Source: JBCDJI01 sp964351865 (GTDB lineage: Bacteria > Verrucomicrobiota > Verrucomicrobiia > Methylacidiphilales > JBCBYL01). From it: a DNA stretch of 64,000 bases. Below are positions 8,623-17,070 of the stretch, one piece after another. The translations under genes were made by a program, and so were the position numbers. Where the stretch lies: contig CAYGPJ010000014.1 in NCBI GenBank assembly GCA_964351865.1, positions 35,556 through 99,555 of the forward strand, in the 5' to 3' direction. Every line of letters begins with the position of its first letter. The stretch's first letter is position 1. Below the pieces are notes generated by a model. The model ran no database searches and was not told the origin of the DNA. It worked only from the letters and a program-made list of their open reading frames with translations.

Positions 8623-8827
8623 CTAGAGCGTTTCCGAAATATGTTTTAACATGTAGGGCGAGATTGCATCTCGCCAACTTCCATCCCGGCAAGATGCAAG
8701 CTTTAGGCTGCGCCTAAACTAAACAAGTTAGAAAGTTATTTTGGTCGCGCTATCGCGCTGGGTTTTCTTGCCCTACATCTATTTTCCTCTGTTGATCGTG
8801 TGAGAACTTAATTCGGAAAAGCTCTAG
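8623..8827. repeat. Palindromic MITE-like repeat, family A, copy 1
   Basis: This 205-bp element is bounded by inverted ends CTAGAGCGTTTCCGAA (8623-8638) and TTCGGAAAAGCTCTAG (8812-8827), which match at 15 of 16 positions. Inside lie a GTAGGGCGAGATTGCATCTC arm, the hairpin TTTAGGCTGCGCCTAAA, AACTAAACAAGTTAGAAA and CGCGCTATCGCGC. The same core recurs at 40912-40955 (inverted) and 63704-63746. It has no coding capacity and could only move with help from another transposase. Confidence 0.75.
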
Positions 8828-8980
8828 TAGTTCGTTGCACGTCTAAAGACGGGTAGGGCGGTTTGTCTCAAACCGCTTTGGGATACGATACCAAATATGA
8901 TATAGAACCCGAAACGGAAACCAGCGCCTTGAGACAAGACGCCCTACCATACCCGTCATCCTATGCGCAACGAACTACTA
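8825..8980. repeat. Palindromic MITE-like repeat, family B, copy 1
   Basis: The ends are TAGTAGTTCGTTGCAC (8825-8840) and its near-inverse GCGCAACGAACTACTA (8965-8980). The sub-terminal arms read GTAGGGCG...TTGTCTCAA and TTGAGACAAGACGCCCTAC. Related copies lie at 18997-19345, 26268-26618 and 27766-27902. It overlaps family A copy 1 by three bases, so the two sit side by side. Confidence 0.75.
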
Positions 8981-9049
8981 GTACTTCACAAGTCGCAATT
9001 GGTACGTTCACAGAGTTGCGCTGAAGACGGTTCCCGATATGCTACAGCC

Positions 9050-10153
9050 ATGTCATCTCCTGAAGACGCGGCTTCGGAACGTATCGACGGCACCCATCAA
9101 TTGGCGGCGGTGATGTTTACGGATGTGGTGGGCTTCAGTTCTCAAACTCATGCGAATGAGGCAGAAACCTTGAAGGCGGTGGCGCGCGACATGCGCCGGA
9201 TTGGTGAAGTGGTGGATAAACACAACGGACGCTTGTTGAAGACAATGGGCGATGGCGTCTTAGCGCATTTTATGTCCGCAACGGATGCCGTCCGGTGCGG
9301 GATTGAATTTCAAACCGCCATGCAAAAGGGGTTTGGCCCGGATCGAGAGAAGAGCCCGTTACAGCATCGGGTGGGGATCCATCTCGGAGATATGTATGTC
9401 TCCGAGTCCGAGGTGATGGGAGATGGAGTGAATATCGCATCGCGACTCCAGACGATTGCAGAGCCGGGAGGTATCTGTGTGTCACAAACGGTCTATGACA
9501 TTATCAAAAACAAGGTCGCACTAAAGGCGACGTCGCTGGGGCCGCAGGAGTTGAAAAATATCTCGCATGCGGTGAATGTGTACAAGATCATCATCGGAGC
9601 GATTGAAGAAGAAATAAAAGTCGAAACCGACGATCCACCGCGGCAGGGATGGATCAGCTCGTTGCCCTGGAAAACGTGGCAGACGAACTGCAGCGGAGAA
9701 GCTCAGAAGTGGATGGAAAGATCCCGGTCGCGCAGTCAAACCAGCTGGTTGTGGTTGAAAAATTTTGTAAAGACGAAGCGGGGCCAATGGATTGCAGGGG
9801 GTTGCGCCTGTTTATTCGTAGTGATTCTGTTGGGTTTAACCGTAGCACCTTGGGAGGGTGAGGCTCCACCGCTCACCAAGCTGACGAACAGTGAAGTGGA
9901 AACTGCCTTGGCGGGGCGCACCGTAAATCAAGGGAGCTTTCTTTTTGTGCCAACCAAAGGTGAAATTCTTCGCAAAAATATTATCGCGTTGACGCATCTG
10001 CAAACCGAATGGAGTCCATCGGCTGAGGTCTACCGCAGCACCTATCGCTTTGTCCTGCGAGTGCGGGCAGGGAGGGAGACGTATCACGCCGTCATTTCGC
10101 ATGATGGTAATCGGAACATTAAAAAAGTTGAGATTTCTGACGAAGAAAAATAA
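9050..10153 (+). CDS. Class III adenylate/guanylate cyclase, membrane-anchored at the C-terminal side
   Basis: This protein (367 residues from the ATG at 9050) makes a cyclic nucleotide from NTP. The class III catalytic domain covers residues 17-180. Metal-binding Asp25 is in FTDVVGFS and Asp68 in LKTMGDG; the Lys in the KTMGD motif favours ATP as substrate. VGIHLGDM and GDGVNIASRLQ carry the transition-state Asn/Arg. A single membrane segment near residues 240-260 (GGCACLFVVILLGLTV) is followed by about 100 residues predicted outside the cytoplasm. An upstream in-frame start at 8963 lies inside the family B repeat and is less likely. Three cNMP-binding proteins in the window (15835, 17071, 48141) are candidate receptors. 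Confidence 0.88.
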   Translation: MSSPEDAASERIDGTHQLAAVMFTDVVGFSSQTHANEAETLKAVARDMRRIGEVVDKHNGRLLKTMGDGVLAHFMSATDAVRCGIEFQTAMQKGFGPDREKSPLQHRVGIHLGDMYVSESEVMGDGVNIASRLQTIAEPGGICVSQTVYDIIKNKVALKATSLGPQELKNISHAVNVYKIIIGAIEEEIKVETDDPPRQGWISSLPWKTWQTNCSGEAQKWMERSRSRSQTSWLWLKNFVKTKRGQWIAGGCACLFVVILLGLTVAPWEGEAPPLTKLTNSEVETALAGRTVNQGSFLFVPTKGEILRKNIIALTHLQTEWSPSAEVYRSTYRFVLRVRAGRETYHAVISHDGNRNIKKVEISDEEK

Positions 10154-10236
10154 GAGCAGTGTGAAGTATCAGAGAAGTTAGGAAATGGATTGCAAGAGAT
10201 CCTCGTGGCTCGGTTGGTGATTTGATTCATCGGTGA

Positions 10237-10930
10237 ATGATGTTAATATATTGGATGCATTATTCTAAAAGATCATCGTGTCGAAAGCCTCATCTCAAAC
10301 CAATGCTGCTGGCAGCCTGCATGTTGGCGGGACTAAGCGGAGCGGCATTTGCAGAACTTAGTGGCAAGCAGATTGCGGATGCCCATGGGATGTATCCGCT
10401 ACCGGAATTTGAATCCATTACCTACACCTTCAATGTTCAACTGGGAGAGAAGAATATTCAGCGCACCTGGACCTGGTGGCCGGGACTGAATCAGGTCAAG
10501 GACCACACGGCAGGAATCACCTATCAGCGCGATGAAATGGATCCGCAAGCGATCGAATCGGATAAGAAATTCATTAACGACCACTACTGGTTATTCTTCC
10601 CCTGGCATCTGGCAACGGATCACGGATCACGGATTAACACTCACCAGCAGTATTGAAAAAGAAGCAAGTCCGCTCAAGCGGGAACCATTGCATAAAGTCA
10701 CGGCAGCCTATGATTCGGAATCGGGTTACACCCCCGGTGATGCCTACGACCTGTATCTTGATGCGACTGGGGTGATTCGCGAGTGGATCTTCCGCAAGTC
10801 AGGCCAGGCAGAACCTTCACGGATTACGACGTGGGAAAATGTTCAGCCGATCGGGGGCATGCGCATGGCCTTGGACTTCATCGGCACGGATGGATTTAAA
10901 CTTTGGTTTACGGATGTGTCGGTGAAGTGA
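10237..10930 (+). pseudogene. Secreted hypothetical protein frameshifted by a 7-bp tandem duplication
   Basis: The first frame starts with a signal peptide (ending AAFA-E, about residue 39) and stops at 10656. The rest of the protein continues in another frame to 10930 (...TLTSSIEKEASPLKREPLHKV...WFTDVSVK). At 10617-10630 the unit GGATCAC is present twice in tandem. Removing one copy joins the frames as ATDHG-LTLTSSIEK, a smooth sequence, so the duplication is the cause. The restored protein of about 228 residues looks like a periplasmic protein of unknown family, with many Trp residues and an outer-membrane-lipoprotein-like texture. It could be a fixed mutation, a slipped-strand switch or an assembly error. 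Confidence 0.75.
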
Positions 10931-10992
10931 TATATCCGGCAGAAACTATTCATCAGGTCCTCGATGAGAATCTCCGATTTTCGGGTAATGGT

Positions 10993-11703
10993 TCACTCGC
11001 CGATGGCTACAGGTTTTAGCGTTATATTAGCGTTAATTGAAAACGAATCGACGGTGGTGCTGTAATAGTTAGAACTAACAGCCGCCGTTGAAACGGCGAC
11101 TTCAGGGTGCAGCAGTCTAGCGCCTGCGGGATAAGCTTCATCAACCAAAGGGGTTAAGGTGCCGCTGCGATCTGGCCGCTCCAACGTGCTACTGCCATTT
11201 GCGTAGTAGACCACCACGGCTTGATCGCCCCATGGATTTAAGTCGGCCTGGACCATGTAATCCGTTGAGATATCAGCAAGTTCAGCATAGGCATAGCGAG
11301 AGATCAGTATCGGGAAACTCTTAGCGGACAGTTGGGTTAAGCCTGACACATAGGACCAACCGACCTGATTGGAGGTCAAGGTGGTAGGCTCTGGTTTAGG
11401 TTCGTAACCATGACAACCAAGAACGGCCCTGTCGGTCAGATACTCAAGTGCGAGCAGGTTTTGAAAAATTTCGAGAGAACTGACAGCCGGATCACCCGAA
11501 ATGGCATTGGACAAATAGGCACCTTGATTATCCTGTGCCTGAAGTTGAAAAACCATTCCTAATTGCCTTGCGTGACTACTGTCGCGCATCATTTTGCTTT
11601 TCGTCAGAGCATAATTGACGGCGGGGATCGAAAGTCCGGCGAGGATCCCGATAATTGTAATTACCACCAGCAGCTCAATCAGCGTGAATCCGTTTTTTCG
11701 CAT
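10993..11703 (-). CDS. Prepilin-type N-terminal cleavage/methylation protein (pseudopilin-like)
   Basis: From the ATG at 11703 the protein begins MRKNGFTLIELLVVITIIGILAG..., a textbook type IV prepilin/pseudopilin signal cut by prepilin peptidase between G and F, with Glu at +5. The rest is a soluble domain of about 200 residues typical of the secreted type II-like proteins abundant in Verrucomicrobiota and Planctomycetota (QAQDNQGAYLSN, NPWGDQAVVVYYANG). Longer starts up to 11805 would place the signal internally and are rejected. No pilus or type II secretion genes are nearby, so it is probably an orphan surface or secreted protein. Confidence 0.8.
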   Translation of the reverse strand: MRKNGFTLIELLVVITIIGILAGLSIPAVNYALTKSKMMRDSSHARQLGMVFQLQAQDNQGAYLSNAISGDPAVSSLEIFQNLLALEYLTDRAVLGCHGYEPKPEPTTLTSNQVGWSYVSGLTQLSAKSFPILISRYAYAELADISTDYMVQADLNPWGDQAVVVYYANGSSTLERPDRSGTLTPLVDEAYPAGARLLHPEVAVSTAAVSSNYYSTTVDSFSINANITLKPVAIGE

Positions 11704-12000
11704 AGCTTTTGTTATCAGAGACTGGATAGACCTCAATGATAAAAGACCGATTGGATGTGATGTTTCCATTAAACAATCGGCACAGAGCCAGAAGAAAGGA
11801 TTCATGTATGAATTTAACCATCACTCCAGCGAGATTATCCGCATCGATTGGGCATGATACGTCTGTCAGTTTGGACAGGAGGTAGTGAAACAAGATTAAA
11901 ATGATGAGTCAGTCATCAAGAAAAACTTGATCAACAGGGGACAATTAGCAGGCTCGACGCGGCAGGAAATTGGCGATGGCGTTAAATGGGGAATTGATCC

Positions 12001-12705
12001 ATGAACATGACTGGAAACGCGGGTAAACTACACCGAGATCTTCTCTCGCTGGCGGATGCGAAAACGGCAGCCTCCAGCCAACGTTTTTTTAAACCACGGA
12101 CAGGAGTTACTGGCGATCAATTCATCGGAATCCAAATGCCGGTCATGCGCAAGCTGGTTCGCCAATACCGTCACTTGTCGCTGGAGGATGCTTTGAGCTT
12201 GCTGCCTGCTGATGAACACGAGGTGCGAATGATGGCCCTGCTAATGTTGGTGGATCAGTTCCAGCGAGGGTCGCTGTCACAGCAACGTGCCGTCTATCAG
12301 GCATATCTCGAGCACACGCGCTACATCAACAATTGGGATCTGGTCGACGCTTCTGCCCACCTTATTCTCGGAGCACATCTCCAAAACCGGTCACGCAAGC
12401 CGCTCTATCGATTGGCAAAATCGCAGGATCTGTGGGAACGGCGAATGGCAATTATTGCCACCTTTACCTTCATACGGGCGAGGGACTTTGAGGAGACGTT
12501 GGGAATTGCAGAAGTGTTACTGTCTGATCCGGAGGATTTGATCAACAAGGCGGTCGGTTGGATGCTACGGGAGGTAGGGAATCGAGACCGAAAAACGGAA
12601 GAGCAGTTTCTGGAACGATATTATCAGACGATGCCGCGCACGATGCTGCGCTATGCCATCGAAAAATTTCCTCCGGGAAAACGAGATGATTATCTGAGTA
12701 GGTGA
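12001..12705 (+). CDS. DNA alkylation repair protein, AlkD family
   Basis: This 234-residue HEAT-like repeat DNA glycosylase should remove 3- and 7-alkylated purines. The AlkD hallmark residues are visible: Trp112 and Asp116 in NNWDLVDASAHLILG, Arg147/148 in WERRMAIIATFTFIR, and Trp187 in INKAVGWMLREVGNRD. The length is normal. It is upstream of a YhcH-family gene on the same strand, 83 bp away, with no clear functional link. Confidence 0.93.
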   Translation: MNMTGNAGKLHRDLLSLADAKTAASSQRFFKPRTGVTGDQFIGIQMPVMRKLVRQYRHLSLEDALSLLPADEHEVRMMALLMLVDQFQRGSLSQQRAVYQAYLEHTRYINNWDLVDASAHLILGAHLQNRSRKPLYRLAKSQDLWERRMAIIATFTFIRARDFEETLGIAEVLLSDPEDLINKAVGWMLREVGNRDRKTEEQFLERYYQTMPRTMLRYAIEKFPPGKRDDYLSR

Positions 12706-12788
12706 GGCGGCAATGAGCGTTGGTAGTCATCGGGGTTCGATATAATTGCGCTGGTGTAATCCGTAGTGTTTCCCTTACTCTGTGGCTT

Positions 12789-13256
12789 ATGATTACCGAT
12801 ACGTTGGAGAATGCACATCACTACCCGATGGGGCCGGCCTGGGACCAGTCTTTTGAATATATCAAAACACTGACCGCAGATACGCCGGACGGGAAATATC
12901 CGATCGATGGAGATTTGATTTACGCCTGTGTCATGAGTTATACCACGCAACCAGCCAGCGCGGGCATGTTCGAAGCGCATCAGCAGTATGCAGATATTCA
13001 GTATGCCATCGCAGGGCTCGAGGCGATAGCTGTAGCAGATATCAACCGGCTGACGGTGAGTGCTGCCTACGATGCCGGAAATGATGTGGTGCTATTTGAA
13101 ACGCCGTCAGCGATGCCGGGGCAAGTGGAGATGCATCCTGGCACCTTTGCCCTGTTCCTGCCACAGGACGGGCATATGCCTAAAATCCAGTTGGGCGAAC
13201 CACAACAAATCAAGAAGGTTGTCATAAAAGTGGCCTTGTCTGCGTTGGGTCTTTGA
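12789..13256 (+). CDS. YhcH/YjgK/YiaL family protein (DUF386)
   Basis: From the ATG at 12789 the product has 155 residues, the normal length for this cupin-like family. Typical blocks are FEAHQQYADIQYAIAG, the VVLFETPSAMPG segment, and FALFLPQDGHMPKIQLGEP near the end, whose His and Glu residues form the metal/active-site pocket in known structures. Members include EbgC and sialic-acid-related YhcH and are linked to sugar metabolism, perhaps as anomerases or isomerases. An earlier in-frame start at 12720 lacks family support. Confidence 0.88.
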   Translation: MITDTLENAHHYPMGPAWDQSFEYIKTLTADTPDGKYPIDGDLIYACVMSYTTQPASAGMFEAHQQYADIQYAIAGLEAIAVADINRLTVSAAYDAGNDVVLFETPSAMPGQVEMHPGTFALFLPQDGHMPKIQLGEPQQIKKVVIKVALSALGL

Positions 13257-13334
13257 GAGTAACCCCGGTGGCAGTCTGCGTTCTGAGGTTGTCAGCGGCG
13301 GTGATACCGTTATCGTCATCGCGTCCTCACACTT

Positions 13335-14309
13335 ATGAATTTAGATCTGCCTGTATTCATCGCAAACGGTAAAGAACAGCAAGGGCCGTTTGACCGCGCG
13401 CAACTGCTTCAAATGAAAGCCGACGGCGCCCTGGCCAATGCCAGCCTGTGCTGGCAGGAAGGTATGACGGACTGGCAGCCGATAACGGTTTTACTGGCAG
13501 CGTTGTCTGATTTGCCTGATCGCCCCCATGCCGCCAGCGGGAATGCGCCACCGCCGGTCCCCCTGTCAGCGACACCTGCGCAGGCAACCGCTGACGGGAA
13601 AAACCTGATTGTTCCCGCCTATGTGCTTACAGGATTGAGCTTGGTTCCGGTATTGGGATATTTAACGGGTATCGGAGCGATCATATTGGGTGCGATGTTG
13701 TGTAGTCGTTCCAGAATAGGTCATGGGATAGCAAACATTGTCGCTCCGATTGCAATCGGGTTTCTGATTATGCCGGTGTTGATGGTCGCGGTGCTGACCA
13801 TGATGAAGGGTAGTATTCAGGAAACTTTTGATCGAGTGACGGCGGAACTGGAGCAGGCGTCCGGAAGCATTTACCGCTATGATGATGCCGAACAGCGCTA
13901 TACGGAGCGCCGTGATACTCCATTGACGGAAGCAGAGCAGGCGGTCGTCGGAAAATGGAAAGGTGAGAATCCTGAAATTAAATGGGAAATTCTACGCAAA
14001 TCGGATGGCACTTATGAAATCGTTTATATCTTACCGGGGGAGCAACCGGAGAGGGAAGACTATTCCCGTGGAGTATGGGGAATCGAGGGAGATGAGTATT
14101 ATTACATCGATCTGGAAGTGCGCGGGTATCAAACGCAAGGGACGGCGGTGAAGCAAAGCGAAAAAATCGTGGAAGCGAATAGCTCTATCCTGTGGACCCG
14201 GCATACGGGCGAAAATGGAGATAAGCTGGAGAGCAGGGAATTGCCCGTGCAGGAATTTCAATTTGAGTTCTGGAATCTGCCGGCACGTGAGAACTCGGCG
14301 GTGAATTGA
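13335..14309 (+). CDS. GYF_2 (DUF4339) domain membrane protein
   Basis: This 324-residue protein starts with a GYF_2/DUF4339 domain (residues 6-55: VFIANGKEQQGPFDRAQL, then CWQEGMTDWQPI). A Pro/Ala-rich linker follows, then two or three membrane segments (about 93-150) with the small DUF4190-like pattern. The C-terminal domain of about 150 residues (AVVGKWKGENPEIKWEILRKSDGTY...) resembles lipocalin-like stress or lipid-binding domains but is not assigned. GYF_2 domains are common in Verrucomicrobiota and probably mediate protein contacts. Function unknown. Confidence 0.75.
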   Translation: MNLDLPVFIANGKEQQGPFDRAQLLQMKADGALANASLCWQEGMTDWQPITVLLAALSDLPDRPHAASGNAPPPVPLSATPAQATADGKNLIVPAYVLTGLSLVPVLGYLTGIGAIILGAMLCSRSRIGHGIANIVAPIAIGFLIMPVLMVAVLTMMKGSIQETFDRVTAELEQASGSIYRYDDAEQRYTERRDTPLTEAEQAVVGKWKGENPEIKWEILRKSDGTYEIVYILPGEQPEREDYSRGVWGIEGDEYYYIDLEVRGYQTQGTAVKQSEKIVEANSSILWTRHTGENGDKLESRELPVQEFQFEFWNLPARENSAVN

Positions 14310-14397
14310 ATTAAGTCGAGTGGCAGCAGGAAGTGGTCAGATAGATAGTTGATGGTGCCGGGTTAATAAGTTGGTGGGAAGATCGAGACGCGCTAGT

Positions 14398-14865
14398 ATG
14401 ACCGCTGTGAACGTCCCATCTTCTGATCTGGAAAATTACCTGCATGAACATATTCCGCTCTCGCGGGCAATGGGGGTGCGGGTGCATGACTTGCAAGCGG
14501 GGTCGTTGACGCTGGCTGCACCGATTCAGCCGAATATTAATCATCGGGAAACGGTGTTTGGTGGCAGCGCCTCGGCACTGGGAATCCTGGCGGCATGGTC
14601 GATGATCTGGAGCCAGCTGAAGTCTTTGGAAGGGGTGCAAACCAGCATCGTCATTCAGCGCAATCAGATGGAATACCTGCAGCCGATTACTACCGATTTT
14701 GAGGCGACTTGCGCCCTGCCGGATCCGGAGCACTGGGCGCGGCTGGAAAAGATGCTGACTAAAAAGGGGGTGGGTCGAATTACTTTAACCAGCCAGCTGA
14801 ACTGCGAGCATCAGCCGGTCGGGCTTTTTACGGGCACCTTCGTGGTTTTTAATCTCAGTAAATGA
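14398..14865 (+). CDS. Thioesterase with YiiD C-terminal-type hotdog domain
   Basis: From the ATG at 14398 the protein has 155 residues and matches the hotdog-fold domain found at the C-terminus of YiiD. The segments are IPLSRAMGVRVHDLQ, NINHRETVFGGSASALGILAAW and IVIQRNQMEYLQPI. Such domains hydrolyse acyl-CoA or related thioesters; no substrate can be given. A TTG 27 bp upstream could extend the frame without support. It is followed by the metallophosphoesterase on the same strand. Confidence 0.85.
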   Translation: MTAVNVPSSDLENYLHEHIPLSRAMGVRVHDLQAGSLTLAAPIQPNINHRETVFGGSASALGILAAWSMIWSQLKSLEGVQTSIVIQRNQMEYLQPITTDFEATCALPDPEHWARLEKMLTKKGVGRITLTSQLNCEHQPVGLFTGTFVVFNLSK

Positions 14866-14925
14866 ATTTATACAGAATTCACGTCCGGTGCATCAGTCGT
14901 TCATAGCAGTGCAATACACTCAGGC

Positions 14926-15801
14926 ATGATGAATGAGATGATGACGCGCAAAACCTTCATACAACTGCTGGGTGCCTGTGGACTGGTTGGTGTCGGGGCG
15001 ATGAGTTACATGCGGTGGTGGGAGCCGTTTCGATACGAAGTGACGGCAAAGGACGTCCGGATCAACCGCTTTGCTTCGCCACTGCGGATTCTACACCTCT
15101 CGGATTTTCACGCCTCTGAATCGGTATCGTTCCATCAGATTGAAACGGCGGTAGATCTGGCACTTGAGCAGGATGCTGACATTGCCTTTCTCACCGGAGA
15201 TTTTATTACGACCAAATTGCCTGACCCGCAGGAGTATCAACGTATTCTGCAAAAGCTCAGTGAGCGCATGCCGGTGTTTGCCTGTATCGGTAATCACGAC
15301 GGCGGGCGTTGGTCGGCGGGCACCGCTGAAGGTTATCGTGATTTTTCTTTAGTGAAAGATCTGCTCGAGCGAAGCGGAATCACGCTACTGTTTAATCAAG
15401 CGCAGCAGGTGATGGTGGCAGGAAAACGGTTTACGGTGGCCGGTTTGGGTGACACCTGGTCAGGCGATACGAGGCCAGAACAGACTTTAGTGAAAAAAGT
15501 AGTGGAAAATGACGGGGGAGTCAGGCCTGAAGCGATCTTTGTGTTGAGTCACAACCCCGACTGCAAAACCGATTTATTGGCTTACGATTGGGATCTGATG
15601 TGTTGCGGCCACACACACGGCGGGCAATTGGTGATTCCGGTGCTAGGCTGGCGGCCGTTTTTGCCGGTTAGGGATACCACTTTTGCAGAAGGTTTGTGGT
15701 CGCACGGCAGACAGCAGGTGCACCTCACCCGAGGCGTCGGTAATCTCCACGGCATGCGCTTTAACTGCCGTCCCGAGATCAGTATCCTGAATGTGATGTG
15801 A
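14926..15801 (+). CDS. Membrane-anchored metallophosphoesterase, YaeI/YkuE-like
   Basis: This 291-residue calcineurin-like phosphoesterase has an N-terminal membrane anchor or signal (residues 9-28). All five metal-site blocks are present: Asp60-x-His62 (LSDFHAS), Asp92 (LTGDF), Asn123-His124 (GNHDGG), His in FVLSHNPD, and CGHTHGGQ. The order and spacing match the YaeI/YkuE branch, whose characterised relatives act on phospholipids or on UDP-diacylglucosamine. It probably acts at the membrane surface. The start may instead be the ATG at 14941 or 14944. It is 33 bp upstream of the cNMP-binding gene. Confidence 0.9.
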   Translation: MMNEMMTRKTFIQLLGACGLVGVGAMSYMRWWEPFRYEVTAKDVRINRFASPLRILHLSDFHASESVSFHQIETAVDLALEQDADIAFLTGDFITTKLPDPQEYQRILQKLSERMPVFACIGNHDGGRWSAGTAEGYRDFSLVKDLLERSGITLLFNQAQQVMVAGKRFTVAGLGDTWSGDTRPEQTLVKKVVENDGGVRPEAIFVLSHNPDCKTDLLAYDWDLMCCGHTHGGQLVIPVLGWRPFLPVRDTTFAEGLWSHGRQQVHLTRGVGNLHGMRFNCRPEISILNVM

Positions 15802-15834
15802 ACGGTCGGGATCGCTAGTGATTAGCGGGTATTC

Positions 15835-16896
15835 ATGAAACTTGCGCCAATGAATGAAAGTATTTACGCTTTTCCGATGAACCTAGACACCGATGAGATA
15901 CTGAGTTTATCCGGGGGGCGGTTTCAGGACTTTGTCGCTAAGCTGGCACCGGAATATCAACAAGTGGTGCAATCGCACATGGAGAGTCGCATGGCGGATG
16001 CCGGCCAAATCCTGATCAATCAGGGAGAGGATTCTGAATTCACTTTGTTTATAGAAGAAGGGGCGGTTGAGGTGATTGTGGGTGACCCTAAATCCAGGCC
16101 GGTCAGTTATCTGGGGCGAGGAGACGTGGTTGGTGAATTGGGAATGCTGAATCAGCAACCGCGCACGGCCACGATCCGCGCTTCATCCTCCGTGGTGTAT
16201 AAAGTGCTTTATGCGGAGGGTTTTAAACAACTGATGACAGAAGTGCCGGGCTTTGCGATTTTCTTTGCGGGTCGGATGGCCCGCCTGGTGCGTGGCAGTA
16301 AGCCGACGCGCCAGCACAGTTCGATCTGCACGGATCTCGGAGGCAAGCTGCCGAATTTCGATCTGGTGGCAGTGCTTTACACCATCGCTTCCAGCGGCGC
16401 CACCGGGGAACTCTCGGTGATGGATGAAGCAGAGGAGAAAATCGGAAGTTTGTTTATCCGCGAAGGTATCGTGATCTATGGCAAATTCCGGAGTCTGGGA
16501 TCCGTGGAGGCATGTTACCAGATGCTGAGTGAGCAATTAGACGGGTCCTTTTCCTTTAGCCCTGCCAACCAGTTGGCTGCAGATGGTGAGCGGGCATGCA
16601 CCGCGACGATCTCCATCGAGAAATTGATCGAACAAACGTCGATCATTCGTGGAGAGTTGGCGACTTTTCCGGAATCAATCATGAGTCTATCGGGGAGTCT
16701 GCAGATCTTGTCACCTGAGGATCCCGGGGCACCGGCAGATATGAAGCGTCTCAACGAAAAGCTGCTAAAATGTTGTCGCGAGGGGATCACCGACTTGCCG
16801 TCGTTATGGCAACACTCCGGATTATGTCTCTATCACTTTGCTAAATCGGTAAACTACATGTGCACGATCGGCATGGTGAAGTTGGTGAGAGATTGA
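15835..16896 (+). CDS. cNMP-binding domain plus DUF4388 (PATAN-like) protein, first of a tandem pair
   Basis: This 353-residue soluble protein has a cyclic-nucleotide-binding beta-barrel at residues 50-145 (GQILINQGEDSEFTLFIEEG, GRGDVVGELGMLNQQPRTATI). A DUF4388-type domain follows at about 170-250 (DLGGKLPNFDLVAVLYTIASSGATGELSV, GSLFIREGIVIYGKF). DUF4388 is found in regulators of gliding, phosphotransfer and stress systems. The phosphate-binding cassette GELGMLNQQPRTAT has the R-T pair needed for cNMP. There is no DNA-binding domain, so it is not a CRP-type activator. It is a paralogue of the next gene, 174 bp downstream. Confidence 0.85.
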   Translation: MKLAPMNESIYAFPMNLDTDEILSLSGGRFQDFVAKLAPEYQQVVQSHMESRMADAGQILINQGEDSEFTLFIEEGAVEVIVGDPKSRPVSYLGRGDVVGELGMLNQQPRTATIRASSSVVYKVLYAEGFKQLMTEVPGFAIFFAGRMARLVRGSKPTRQHSSICTDLGGKLPNFDLVAVLYTIASSGATGELSVMDEAEEKIGSLFIREGIVIYGKFRSLGSVEACYQMLSEQLDGSFSFSPANQLAADGERACTATISIEKLIEQTSIIRGELATFPESIMSLSGSLQILSPEDPGAPADMKRLNEKLLKCCREGITDLPSLWQHSGLCLYHFAKSVNYMCTIGMVKLVRD

Positions 16897-17070
16897 TTCT
16901 TATGCATCCCAGCTTCGGAAGGCACGATCCGGTCATTCTGCGGCGCTACGTTCTTCTCTGGATTGACGCCCCATGGAAGGTCTTACTGCGAACGATGATT
17001 GACGATTTCCGGTGTCGGCCACGTTATTCACTGCCTTGCCAGCGTGCCATCTCTCCTTTAGTTTATTTTT

